From Treponema sp. (lineage in GTDB: Bacteria > Spirochaetota > Spirochaetia > Treponematales > Breznakiellaceae), in contig JAITAN010000032.1 in NCBI GenBank assembly GCA_031284105.1, positions 1 through 11,750 on the forward strand: a stretch of DNA of 11,750 nt, read 5' to 3'. Below the pieces are notes generated by a model, which saw only the letters and a list, made by a program, of their open reading frames with translations, had not been told where the DNA came from and ran no database searches. The position numbers and the translations under genes are program-made. Each line of letters begins with the position of its first letter. The first letter of the stretch is position 1. Below, in pieces: positions 1 through 7,497 of the stretch.

Positions 1-290
1 ATCATAGGGAATACGGGATTATAAGGATTGTATCTATGGTAAGCGATAGGACTTTGAAGACGGAATTGAGAATGCTCCAATGATGTATTTTATAGGTCAG
101 ACCTCTGAAAAGGAAGCCCATGCAGAGTCCTGCACCGTGCGGCGCCTACGTCCCTATCACTGCCGATGATACGCCTAGAGGACCTCTGATCAGATGAAGA
201 GTCGTACGCCCGCTCTTGATACAACACCGAAGGTTTAGAACAGGCTCTGCCTGGCTGAATAGATATTTCCCAAAAAGAATTATTTCAGCA
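1..290. other. Stretch without a recognisable gene
   Basis: No long open frame runs through this stretch on either strand and no RNA family is recognised. Small signals seen are a 9-bp direct repeat GACCTCTGA at 100-108 and 181-189, and the palindrome TCTGATCAGA at 185-194. A short open frame at the right end (about 200-300) ends in TAA but matches nothing I know. It may be the decayed end of an upstream gene or element, or an unidentified structured RNA. Confidence 0.4.
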
Positions 291-319
291 TTGACAACAT
301 AAAAATAACTTGATAAAGT
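291..319 (+). promoter_or_regulatory. Sigma70-like promoter of the sugar-binding lipoprotein gene
   Basis: A perfect -35 hexamer TTGACA lies at 291-296. A 17-nt spacer separates it from TAAAGT at 314-319, which matches four of six bases of the TATAAT consensus. Transcription would begin near 326, leaving a leader of roughly 110 nt before the ATG at 435. The A/T-rich surroundings fit a promoter. No transcript data are available, so the call rests on consensus and spacing. Confidence 0.55.
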
Positions 320-322
320 TAT
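305..322. promoter_or_regulatory. AT-rich dyad overlapping the -10 box (candidate operator)
   Basis: ATAACTT (305-311), a GATA centre (312-315) and AAGTTAT (316-322) form a perfect 7-bp inverted repeat. It sits in the spacer and -10 region of the predicted promoter, where a bound repressor would block RNA polymerase. It lacks the central CG typical of LacI-family operators, so the binding protein cannot be named. Confidence 0.4.
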
Positions 323-401
323 CAATATTAATACAATCCCGGTGAGGGGTGGTGAGCTTCACAACGGCGGATAAGGGCTTTACTGCTATACCGTGTGCTT
401 A

Positions 402-428
402 CCTCCTGAATTCGGATATATTAGGAGG
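402..428 (+). promoter_or_regulatory. Leader hairpin masking the ribosome binding site
   Basis: CCTCCTGA (402-409) pairs with TTAGGAGG (421-428), giving eight pairs including one G-U, around an 11-nt loop. The 3' arm contains the AGGAGG Shine-Dalgarno sequence (423-428) that lies six nt before the ATG at 435, so folding would hide the whole RBS. This suggests post-transcriptional control by temperature, a ligand, a protein or an sRNA. No known riboswitch aptamer is recognised upstream. Confidence 0.5.
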
Positions 429-434
429 AAGTTT

Positions 435-2036
435 ATGAAAGCAACTAAAGTATTGTTTTTATTGACGGGTTTACTGGCGATTAGCCTGCTAAACGGATGT
501 ACTAAGAAAGCGGAACCCCCTGCACAGTCTGCTGCTGCGCCTGCCGCGCCTATTGAAATCGCGGTTGAAATATTCGACCGCGGTACGGACGGCGGCAAGT
601 CCGATCCGACCAACAACGAATGGACAAAATGGATTCAGGAAAAGCTCTTAAAAGACGAGAACATAAAGGTAACCTTTGTTCCGGTAAACCGCTGGGACGA
701 AGCCGCCGCTATGAGCAACCTTATGGCCGCGGGGAATCCGCCTGATGTATGCTATACCTATGCCGGCGATATGATAGCGAACTATCAAGTATTGGGCGGT
801 TTGTTCGATATGGCGCCTTATGTCGATACGTTGCTCAAGGATTTGAAAGCGTTCCTTGGTCCCGATACGGCGCTCCCCGGACGCGATTTCATCATGAGGA
901 ACGAAGATCCGTCAACCGGACAACTCTTTTCCGTACAAGGGGCGCGCATGAATACCGCGATGCGTAATACTTTTATCCGTAAAGACTGGCTTGACAAACT
1001 GGGACTTCCCGTGCCTACCACCACACAAGAGTTTTTCGATACGCTTGTGGCATTCAAAGAGCAGGATCCGGGCGGAGTCGGCAAAAATAACGTGATTCCC
1101 TTTACCATGACCAGCGACGTACGCTGGGTGGGGGCGAACATAGCCGAAAGTTTCATTGATCCCAACATGGATGTAAAGGAGCGCTGGACAAATCAGGTGG
1201 TTGAACGCAATCTACTGGTTTCGGGCTATAAGGAAGGCATCCGTTTCCTGAACAAGATGTTCAACACCGGCCTCATCGACAAGGACTTTGCCTTGTATAA
1301 GGCTCCGGAACAGATGAACGACGTTGTCAAAGCCGGTTTTGCGGGCGCTTTCTCAGGCGAATGGGACCTGATATATCGCGACAACTTCGCCATACTTGCC
1401 GATCTACAGAAAAACCTGCCGGACGCAGACCTTATTTCCATCGATCCGATGATCTCTTCCGATGGGCTTACCCACAAAGGCGCGTACGACAAAGCCGGAC
1501 TCTATATGTACATACCGGCTTCTTGCAAGAATCCCGAAGCTGCGATGCGGTACTTGAACTGGCTTGCAAAGTTTGAGAACTATAACTTCCTTCAGATCGG
1601 TCCCGAGGGCATTGTCCACGACGTGGTTGACGGTATCCCGAAGCTGAAAGTGGCGCCCGGTTTATGGATTCAGAACAGTTCCCAAAACATCGACTACACC
1701 ATGCCTATAAACGGGCTTGACCTTGGCGATCCTGAATTGACGATCAGAGCCATAGCAAGCGGCTATTCGTGGCCCGCGGAACGCGTTGAAGTGGCTTACA
1801 ATACGTCCATGACCAATGCCGCGCCCTTCCCTGTAATCAAACCTTCTTCGCCTCTAATCGCAGCAGGTCCGGTACAGCAGACCCTTACAGATAAATCCAC
1901 CAACTTGCTTATTCAGTCGATCATGGCTAAACCGGAAGATTTTGATACGGTTTGGGATGAGGGCGTAAAGGATTGGCTTGCGTCCGGCGCTCAAGAAGTC
2001 GTGAATGAACGCATAGCCAAGTACGTCGCACCGTAA
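435..2036 (+). CDS. Extracellular solute-binding lipoprotein, family 1 (LplA/LipO-like, carbohydrate uptake)
   Basis: This 533-residue protein is a periplasmic, lipid-anchored receptor of the ABC sugar-uptake type. The ATG at 435 is chosen because a perfect AGGAGG lies six nt upstream; an in-frame GTG at 393 has no RBS and would precede the signal peptide. Residues 1-21 form a lipoprotein signal with the lipobox LLNGC and the lipidated Cys22, followed by a Lys/Ala/Pro linker. The body carries features of the LplA group, notably FIRKDWLDKLGLPVPTTTQE, where the aromatic/Asp cluster and the PTT turn are typical, and the length is normal for that group. Members bind oligosaccharides and hand them to LplB/LplC-type permeases. 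No permease or ATPase gene lies downstream here, so it is an orphan within the window and its partner must be elsewhere or upstream. Family is confident; the ligand is unknown. Confidence 0.88.
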   Translation: MKATKVLFLLTGLLAISLLNGCTKKAEPPAQSAAAPAAPIEIAVEIFDRGTDGGKSDPTNNEWTKWIQEKLLKDENIKVTFVPVNRWDEAAAMSNLMAAGNPPDVCYTYAGDMIANYQVLGGLFDMAPYVDTLLKDLKAFLGPDTALPGRDFIMRNEDPSTGQLFSVQGARMNTAMRNTFIRKDWLDKLGLPVPTTTQEFFDTLVAFKEQDPGGVGKNNVIPFTMTSDVRWVGANIAESFIDPNMDVKERWTNQVVERNLLVSGYKEGIRFLNKMFNTGLIDKDFALYKAPEQMNDVVKAGFAGAFSGEWDLIYRDNFAILADLQKNLPDADLISIDPMISSDGLTHKGAYDKAGLYMYIPASCKNPEAAMRYLNWLAKFENYNFLQIGPEGIVHDVVDGIPKLKVAPGLWIQNSSQNIDYTMPINGLDLGDPELTIRAIASGYSWPAERVEVAYNTSMTNAAPFPVIKPSSPLIAAGPVQQTLTDKSTNLLIQSIMAKPEDFDTVWDEGVKDWLASGAQEVVNERIAKYVAP

Positions 2037-2052
2037 CTAAAAGTATTCACAC

Positions 2053-2085
2053 CGGTTATCTGTAACCGCCGATTACGAATAACCG
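2053..2085 (+). other. Mutually exclusive hairpins after the lipoprotein gene
   Basis: CGGTTA (2053-2058) and TAACCG (2063-2068) form a 6-bp hairpin with a TCTG loop. The same left arm, as CGGTTAT (2053-2059), can instead pair with ATAACCG at 2079-2085. No T-run follows either, so this is not a standard terminator; it may protect the 3' end of the transcript. Confidence 0.3.
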
Positions 2086-2123
2086 ACTTTAGATATAGTG
2101 AAAGCATTTGAAGCATAAAGAGT

Positions 2124-2143
2124 CCCCGCGGTTAGCCGCGGGG
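2124..2143 (+). terminator. GC-rich stem-loop, probable terminator or attenuator
   Basis: CCCCGCGG (2124-2131), a TTAG loop and CCGCGGGG (2136-2143) make a perfect 8-bp GC stem. It is followed by TATTAAATTT rather than a clean T-run, so termination may be incomplete. It ends 10 nt before the RBS of the next gene, placing it where it could separate the lipoprotein transcript from the following operon or attenuate readthrough into it. Confidence 0.55.
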
Positions 2144-2162
2144 TATTAAATTTGGAGTGTTT

Positions 2163-2642
2163 ATGAAACGATTTTTATTTTTTTTGTTGTTATGCCTTAC
2201 GGTAATTTCCGGAGCATTTGCCCAGAGAAGGGGCGATACCATGTACGTTGCGGTGAAAAGCGTGAATGTTAAATCTTCCAAGGGGTTCTTTGCATCCGCC
2301 AAAGGCACACTCTCCTATGGGACGCAGGTTACGGTTCAGAGTGTAAGCGGGAACAAAGTGGAGATTACGGCGGGAATCCTGACCGGCTGGGTAGACGGTT
2401 CCTCTTTGACGAGTAAACGTATTACCGCCTCTACCGCCGCTACTTCCGCATCTGCCAAAGAGATTGCGCTTGCGGGAAAAGGCTTTAACGAAGAAATTGA
2501 AGGTACCTATAAGACGGAAAATGCGAATCTTGAACAGGCGTACGCGGCTGTTGATACCGTTGAAACTATTACTGTGGAGAATGACGAATTAAGGCGCTTT
2601 ATTGTGGACGGGAAGCTTACCGGCGCCGAGGAGAATAATTAA
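2163..2642 (+). CDS. Exported SH3-like domain protein
   Basis: A 159-residue secreted protein. The ATG at 2163 is preferred over the in-frame GTG at 2157 because GGAG (2154-2157) is correctly spaced for the former and would overlap the latter. Residues 1-20 are a signal peptide with an AFA/Q cleavage site. Residues about 26-85 (MYVAVKSVNVKSSKGFFAS through GILTGWVDGSSLTSK) have the bacterial SH3 (SH3b) pattern: an opening strand, a basic turn, G-T-L-S-Y-G-T-Q-V-T-V, and a GWV near the end. Such domains bind peptidoglycan or peptides in the envelope. The C-terminal half is Ala/Thr/Glu-rich, probably helical, with no recognised domain. Its stop codon directly abuts the ATG of the M48 protease gene, suggesting co-transcription and a shared envelope job. 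Domain assignment is by pattern only. Confidence 0.75.
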   Translation: MKRFLFFLLLCLTVISGAFAQRRGDTMYVAVKSVNVKSSKGFFASAKGTLSYGTQVTVQSVSGNKVEITAGILTGWVDGSSLTSKRITASTAATSASAKEIALAGKGFNEEIEGTYKTENANLEQAYAAVDTVETITVENDELRRFIVDGKLTGAEENN

Positions 2643-3542
2643 ATGAAAAAAATTACGGTTGCATCTTTTGTTGTATTATTAGTTTGTTCCTGTGAAACGG
2701 CAGGGGGAATAACCGGTGCCGGTAATACGGGGATCGTTAGTGAACAAGCAGCCGATGCGCTTGAACGTATGAATAGTGCGGTAACTGATGCTGCTAAAGA
2801 TATTACTCCGTCTGAAGAATATTACATTGGACGTGCGGTAGGCGCAAATATCCTTGCACGTTACAAACTATATACGGAAGAACCGGAATTAACCGCGTAT
2901 GTCAACGAAATCCTTAATGTTTTAGTTATTAATTCCCCGCGTCCCACTATTTACAACGGGTACCATGCGGCTATTCTCGATACGGACGAAATCAACGGCT
3001 TCGCCACATCGGGCGGACATATTTTCATAACCCGAGGATTATTGAACGCCGCGGATTCTGAGGATGCGCTTGCCGCCGTGCTTGCGCATGAACTTGCCCA
3101 TATTTTGCTCCAGCACAGTATTAAATCCATAAAGGACAGCCGGTTCACCACCGCGCTTCAGCAAGTCGCCGGAATTGCCGCCGAGGCTGTGGGGCTTGAC
3201 GAACTTACTAAGATTTTCGATGAGTCAATCCGTGAAGCGGTTAATAGCGTGCTCGATAAGGGGTATTCCAGGGAACAGGAATACGAAGCGGACGCCACAG
3301 CCATCTCCCTTCTTGCTGCCGCAGGGTACACACCGTCTAGTATTCTAGAAATGCTTGAAAAACTCAAAGCGCAGGGAGCCGGCAAACCGTCATTTCCTTC
3401 TATAGGAAGCGTCTTGAATTCAACGCATCCGAGTCCCAATGATCGTCTGGCGGAAGTCAGGAAGAAACTTGTCCCCTACCAGCGTTTTGCTGATAATTCT
3501 GCGATACGGAAATCTCGGTTTACCGGCGCGCTGAAAAAGTAA
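2643..3542 (+). CDS. M48-family zinc metalloprotease, putative lipoprotein (BepA-like)
   Basis: A 299-residue envelope metalloprotease. The zinc-binding HELAH is at residues 149-153, inside a helix VLAHELAHILLQH. The third ligand is probably Glu213 in SREQEYEADATA, the usual second M48 signature. A late THPSPNDRLAEV (261-272) corresponds to the HP motif seen near the end of BepA/LoiP-type enzymes, which degrade misassembled outer-membrane proteins. The N-terminus is a hydrophobic signal with Cys15 and Cys17; a relaxed lipobox VCSC makes lipidation at Cys17 plausible in a spirochaete. GAGGAG (2628-2633) lies nine nt before the ATG, within the end of the preceding gene, and there are zero bases between the two genes. 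All catalytic residues are intact. The substrate is unknown; its partner is probably the SH3-like protein. Confidence 0.88.
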   Translation: MKKITVASFVVLLVCSCETAGGITGAGNTGIVSEQAADALERMNSAVTDAAKDITPSEEYYIGRAVGANILARYKLYTEEPELTAYVNEILNVLVINSPRPTIYNGYHAAILDTDEINGFATSGGHIFITRGLLNAADSEDALAAVLAHELAHILLQHSIKSIKDSRFTTALQQVAGIAAEAVGLDELTKIFDESIREAVNSVLDKGYSREQEYEADATAISLLAAAGYTPSSILEMLEKLKAQGAGKPSFPSIGSVLNSTHPSPNDRLAEVRKKLVPYQRFADNSAIRKSRFTGALKK

Positions 3543-3605
3543 TGTCAACTCTTCTTTGAGAAGTCTTTCCCAAACACCATAAAAACCTCGCGTAAGGATG
3601 ACCCT

Positions 3606-5846
3606 ATGAAAAGAAATACAAAAAAATCGTTTGCTTTTGCCGGTATCGTGGCCGCGGTGTTTTCCGCAGTTACGGCGCTTCAGTTTCTGGGTGTATTTGA
3701 TTATCTTGAATTTAAGACCTATGATTTACGGGTGAATCTTTTTGCGGCGTCCGCAAAACCTTCCGATGAGATAATCGTCATTCTCCTCGATCAGGACAGT
3801 TTAGATTGGGGGCGTTCTGAAAGAGGGTGGGGTTTCCCCTGGCCCCGTTCCGCATGGGCTGAATTTGTGGATTATATGAATGTCGCAGACGCAAGGTCCG
3901 TTGCCTTTGATATGCTTTTCACCGAACCTTCTGTGTACGGCGATGCGGACGATGAAGCGTTTGCCCGCGCCGCAAAAGATTTCGGCAAGGTTATGCAGAT
4001 TGTTCATTTTAGTACCCAGACAGGCAGTACCCGCACATGGCAGCCCTCCATACAAACGCCGCTTTTTGAACCTTCCGGCTTCGGCGCTTTCCTTGATACA
4101 TTCGATCTAAAAAATGAAGGCGCTGATGTTGCCGCGCAATTCCCCATTTCCAGTCTTCTTTCTACGGCGGGCGCTTTGGGGTCGGATGTCGGCACGTTCG
4201 ATCCGGACGGGACGGTTAGACGGTTGAGCCTTTTCACGCTTTTTGATGGAAAAGCGGTACCTGACGAAGCTGCCGCTTGTCTTATGATAGGCGGCAGCAG
4301 CCCCTCCATACGCTATGATGCGAAAAAAAAGGTAATAGAATGGGAAGACCGCCGCATACCGGTTGACAATGACGGCAAGAGCCTGCTTCGCTTCCGAGGT
4401 GTAAACTTTCAACGCTACATTCCCTACCCGATGTCGGTCATGCTCCAAAGCGCGGAGGATTACCGGAACGGAAAAACGCCGGAATATCCACCGGAAGATT
4501 TCAAAGATAAGTACGTGTTCTGCGGCTATTATGCGCCCGGACTTTTCGATATTGTTACGACGCCGGTAAGTTCCGTGTATCCGGGCATGGGCGCCAACAT
4601 CACCATGCTGGATAACATGTTGCAGGGTGATTTTACCCAAGAGACGCCGCTATGGGTGGATATGGCGCTATTGTTCCTCGGTATTACCGTTGCCGCGGGT
4701 CTTACGATCTTTCCCGCAAAACATCAGTTGCAACTATCACTTGGTTCCATGATTCTATTCCTCATGGCAGCCATAGGCGGTTCTTTCTTTGCGTATCTGA
4801 GCGGCTGGTGGCTTCAGGTCGTTATTTTGCTGGCGGGTATCGCCGCATCATATCTTATTTCAACTCTGTATAACTACGCAACCGAAGGAAAACAAAAACA
4901 GTACATCAAGAAGGCGTTCAGTCAATATTTAAGTCCGATGTTCATTGAGCAGCTCATTGCCAATCCCGATCAGCTGAAACTCGGCGGGGAGCGTAAGGAA
5001 ATCAGCATTTTCTTCTCGGATATTCAGGGTTTCAGTACTATTTCTGAGCGTTTGCAGGACCCGGCGGTCCTCACGGAACTTTTGAATGATTATCTTACGT
5101 TTATGACCAATATCATTCTGGATTCGGGCGGTACCATTGACAAATACGAGGGGGACGCTATTATCGCCTTCTGGAATGCGCCGCTCGATCTGCCCGATCA
5201 TGCGGCGCGTGCGCTTGCAGCGGCAATGGCATGCCAAGAGCGGCTTTCCGGGCGGCAGGATTACTACGAAGAAAAATACGGCGCGCGGCTCATCACCAGA
5301 ATAGGGCTTAATACGGGGCTTGCGGTCGTGGGTAATATGGGATCGGAAATACACTACAATTATACCATGCTTGGTGATGCGGTGAACCTCGCCGCCCGTC
5401 TTGAGGGGCTTAATAAGCAGTTCGGCACGTTCCTCATGTGCACGGAAAACACGTTCAACTCGGCAAACGCCGAGCTTTCTGGCAAAGCCGTCGATGCGAA
5501 ACGGCCGAACAAAAACAATGCGAAAGAACCCGCCGTGAGTACATTCGTTCTGCCCGATGTTTTTTATGGAAGAAAGCTGGCGTCCGTTGCGGTTGTGGGC
5601 AAGAAAGAACCCGCCGTTGTGTATGAGCCGCTTTCAAAAAACGTTTTTATGGCGAAGAAGCCGATCTTGGAGAAGTTTAACGCCGCACGGGACCTGTTCT
5701 GCGAAGGCAAATTCTCCGAAGCGCTGCCCTTGTTTGAAGCCATCCTCAAAGAGGACAGACCTGCGTATTTCTACGCCGAACAGTGCAAGTACCTCATGGC
5801 GCATCCCGATGAATGGAAGGGGTATTGGCAGGCGGCGTCGAAATAA
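3606..5846 (+). CDS. CHASE2-domain adenylate/guanylate cyclase
   Basis: A 746-residue membrane sensor that makes a cyclic nucleotide, probably cAMP. AAGGA at 3594-3598 is seven nt before the ATG. Residues about 10-29 are a membrane segment; about 33-335 form an extracytoplasmic CHASE2 sensor, with the family's YDLRVNL and VILLDQDSLDWG start and a RSVAFDMLFTEP core. Three further membrane spans occupy about 353-420. The class III cyclase domain spans about 462-625. It has both metal aspartates, Asp472 in FFSDIQGFS and Asp517 in KYEGDAIIAFW, and the transition-state pair Asn594 and Arg598 in LGDAVNLAARLEG. Lys513 before EGD favours ATP as substrate. All catalytic residues are present. The last 60 residues (ARDLFCEGKFSEALPLFEAI) resemble a single TPR-like helical pair. 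The stop codon abuts the next gene, and the upstream genes are envelope proteins, so the signal sensed is probably periplasmic. Confidence 0.92.
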   Translation: MKRNTKKSFAFAGIVAAVFSAVTALQFLGVFDYLEFKTYDLRVNLFAASAKPSDEIIVILLDQDSLDWGRSERGWGFPWPRSAWAEFVDYMNVADARSVAFDMLFTEPSVYGDADDEAFARAAKDFGKVMQIVHFSTQTGSTRTWQPSIQTPLFEPSGFGAFLDTFDLKNEGADVAAQFPISSLLSTAGALGSDVGTFDPDGTVRRLSLFTLFDGKAVPDEAAACLMIGGSSPSIRYDAKKKVIEWEDRRIPVDNDGKSLLRFRGVNFQRYIPYPMSVMLQSAEDYRNGKTPEYPPEDFKDKYVFCGYYAPGLFDIVTTPVSSVYPGMGANITMLDNMLQGDFTQETPLWVDMALLFLGITVAAGLTIFPAKHQLQLSLGSMILFLMAAIGGSFFAYLSGWWLQVVILLAGIAASYLISTLYNYATEGKQKQYIKKAFSQYLSPMFIEQLIANPDQLKLGGERKEISIFFSDIQGFSTISERLQDPAVLTELLNDYLTFMTNIILDSGGTIDKYEGDAIIAFWNAPLDLPDHAARALAAAMACQERLSGRQDYYEEKYGARLITRIGLNTGLAVVGNMGSEIHYNYTMLGDAVNLAARLEGLNKQFGTFLMCTENTFNSANAELSGKAVDAKRPNKNNAKEPAVSTFVLPDVFYGRKLASVAVVGKKEPAVVYEPLSKNVFMAKKPILEKFNAARDLFCEGKFSEALPLFEAILKEDRPAYFYAEQCKYLMAHPDEWKGYWQAASK

Positions 5847-7184
5847 ATGAACAAGATTTCTTCCAATACCGTCAAAGCCGATATTGCGGGACTGTCGGTT
5901 TTTGCTTCCATTCGAGAGCATCCGCTCATACAGGCATTTCTTGTACTGCTTGATGCCGACTCGGAATATGCGCTCATCCGCGCATGGGGTGGTTTTATGG
6001 CGGCTTTTCTTGCCGCCTCGGTAGACGCTTCTTCAACATGGTATTCGGCAATAACGGCTCTTGTGTTCCGTACGGATAATGAGTTTACCCGCATTGCTGA
6101 AAAAGTTGAGAAAGCTGAAAAAAAAGATAGGGAGCCGTCTCCGCTCTTGAACGTACTTGTAAAAACAGACCTTGAGCGGCTTTCCCGTGTTGCGGCGTTT
6201 GATATAAGCGGCTTCGGCTTTAATGCCGCGGATATGGTGCGGAAGGCAGGATTTGAGACCGCGGCTTCCCATATTGAGGAATGCGCCCGCGTGGTGTGGG
6301 AAACGGAAATGGCAACGAAAAAATCGGCGGAAAAGATCGTGTGGAATGGAGAGCGGCTTTCCACGTATATACGGGTAAAAGGCGCGGGACTTCTGGGGCA
6401 ATACACGGCGTTTCGCTGGAACCGCGGCGGGACTTCCGGCAGGGATGTATCCCATTTGCAGCCCGTGCTTAATCCGGATCCGGTAACGCTTTCGGAGCTT
6501 TTCGGTTATGAAGATCAGCGGAATGCCGTTATTGTAAATACCCTGCGTTTTTTGGAAGGAAAAGCCGCAAACAACCTCTTGCTATATGGGGACAGAGGAA
6601 CCGGAAAATCCGCGACCGTTAAAGCGGTCTGCAATGAATACGCGGAACAAGGATTGCGGCTTGTGGAGGTTCGTAAAGAGAACCTCATGCAGATTCAGAC
6701 CGTTATGGAAGAGCTTTCGATGCGGGGCCTGCGTTTTATCGTCTTCATTGACGATCTTTCTTTTGAAACAACGGATGATTCTTTTACCGGCTTGAAAGCG
6801 CTCCTTGAGGGAGGCGTTGAGAAGAAGCCGGAAAATGTCGTTGTGTATGCGACGAGCAACCGGCGGCATTTCGTAAAAGAACATTTCGATCAGACGGATG
6901 ATCCCCGCGCCTTTGATACCATACAGGAACGTATCTCCTTATCCGACCGGTTCGGGCTTACCGTGGTGTTTACCGCGCCGGATCAGGATGAATTTCTTTT
7001 TATTGCGGAACAAATCGCCATACGGCGAGGGCTTTTCGATACGGGCGAGCAAACCGCCGCGCTTCGGACGCGCTTCCGCGACAACGCGGTACGGTGGGAA
7101 CGCTGGTTTAACGGACGCTCGCCCCGCACCGCGGCCCAGTTTGTGGACTGGGTTTCCGGCGGCGAAGGCTTTCCATGGGAATGA
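5847..7184 (+). CDS. DUF815 AAA+ ATPase
   Basis: A 445-residue cytoplasmic ATPase of the DUF815 family, whose cellular role is not established. Residues 1-200 are variable and unrecognised. From about 205 the family core follows: NPDPVTLSELFGYEDQR, then Walker A GDRGTGKS at 248-255, Walker B FIDD at 300-303 followed by LSFE, and YATSNRRHF as a sensor-like strand. A late arginine-rich ERISLSDRFGL segment is the likely arginine finger region. All nucleotide-binding residues are intact. The ATG directly follows the cyclase TAA with only a weak purine stretch upstream, so translation is probably coupled to the cyclase. Membership in the same transcript hints at a role in envelope or cyclic-nucleotide signalling, but that is inference. 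Confidence 0.88.
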   Translation: MNKISSNTVKADIAGLSVFASIREHPLIQAFLVLLDADSEYALIRAWGGFMAAFLAASVDASSTWYSAITALVFRTDNEFTRIAEKVEKAEKKDREPSPLLNVLVKTDLERLSRVAAFDISGFGFNAADMVRKAGFETAASHIEECARVVWETEMATKKSAEKIVWNGERLSTYIRVKGAGLLGQYTAFRWNRGGTSGRDVSHLQPVLNPDPVTLSELFGYEDQRNAVIVNTLRFLEGKAANNLLLYGDRGTGKSATVKAVCNEYAEQGLRLVEVRKENLMQIQTVMEELSMRGLRFIVFIDDLSFETTDDSFTGLKALLEGGVEKKPENVVVYATSNRRHFVKEHFDQTDDPRAFDTIQERISLSDRFGLTVVFTAPDQDEFLFIAEQIAIRRGLFDTGEQTAALRTRFRDNAVRWERWFNGRSPRTAAQFVDWVSGGEGFPWE

Positions 7185-7307
7185 AGCCAGCGAGAGTTGA
7201 AGGCGCAGCGTATGAAACGGTAGGGATACACGGCGCCGCACGCTCATTCATGCCGCGAAAAACGGGAAGCCATTTGACAAATCTTATGCGGCCCTTCCAA
7301 TAATCAT

Positions 7308-7345
7308 AAAAAAGGCGTTCCCAAAACTCCCGCTTGGAAACGCTT
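7308..7345 (-). terminator. Intrinsic terminator of the peptide-binding gene
   Basis: On the minus strand a stem joins AACGC/GCGTT (7339-7343 with 7315-7319) and TTGG/CCAA (7334-7337 with 7321-7324), separated by one C-A mismatch, around a 9-nt loop. It is followed by CC and six T (7313-7308). This is the classic rho-independent layout and lies about 150 nt past the stop of the minus-strand gene ending at 7490. Confidence 0.6.
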
Positions 7346-7412
7346 CCCTATCCGATGTTGTTTTGCCAATTACACAAAATCTCTGACAGCTTCTGATGAT
7401 AAAGGTTTGACG

Positions 7413-7444
7413 GGTCTGCCCTAAAGTACGCTTTAGGACAGACC
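7413..7444. other. Strong 13-pair stem-loop in the convergent intergenic region
   Basis: GGTCTG (7413-7418) pairs with CAGACC (7439-7444) and CCTAAAG (7420-7426) with CTTTAGG (7431-7437), with a single C/A mismatch between them and a TACG loop. Neither side has a clear T-run, so it is not a textbook terminator on either strand. It may still act as a bidirectional barrier or protect mRNA ends between the two converging genes. Confidence 0.45.
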
Positions 7445-7457
7445 TTGCTTGAAACGG

Positions 7458-7497
7458 GCCCTGCTTGAAACGAAACCGCCTGTGCAGGGCTATTTTA
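7458..7497 (+). terminator. Possible plus-strand terminator of the cyclase/ATPase operon
   Basis: GCCCTGC (7458-7464) and GCAGGGC (7484-7490) form a 7-bp stem with a 19-nt loop, followed by TATTTTATCC on the plus strand. It lies about 275 nt beyond the ATPase stop codon and its right arm abuts the stop codon of the convergent gene. The long loop makes it a weak candidate, but no better plus-strand terminator is seen after 7184. An 11-bp direct repeat TGCTTGAAACG occurs at 7446-7456 and 7462-7472. Confidence 0.35.

Noticed and set aside
91..130. Resemblance to the SRP RNA core (AGGTCAG followed by GGAAGC)
   Set aside because: The GGAA-type tetraloop and the AGCA side of the internal loop are absent and no long closing helix is visible.
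206..222. 17-bp near match to the IS5 DST-motif DNA at 9893-9909
   Set aside because: Only 16 of 17 bases match and no neighbouring transposase motifs are present in the same register; chance is plausible.
393..434. Upstream GTG start for the sugar-binding lipoprotein
   Set aside because: It would add 14 residues before a complete lipoprotein signal and has no RBS, whereas the ATG at 435 has a perfect one.
3551..3563. Small hairpin CTTCT-TTG-AGAAG after the protease gene
   Set aside because: Five pairs without a T-run are too weak to call a terminator.
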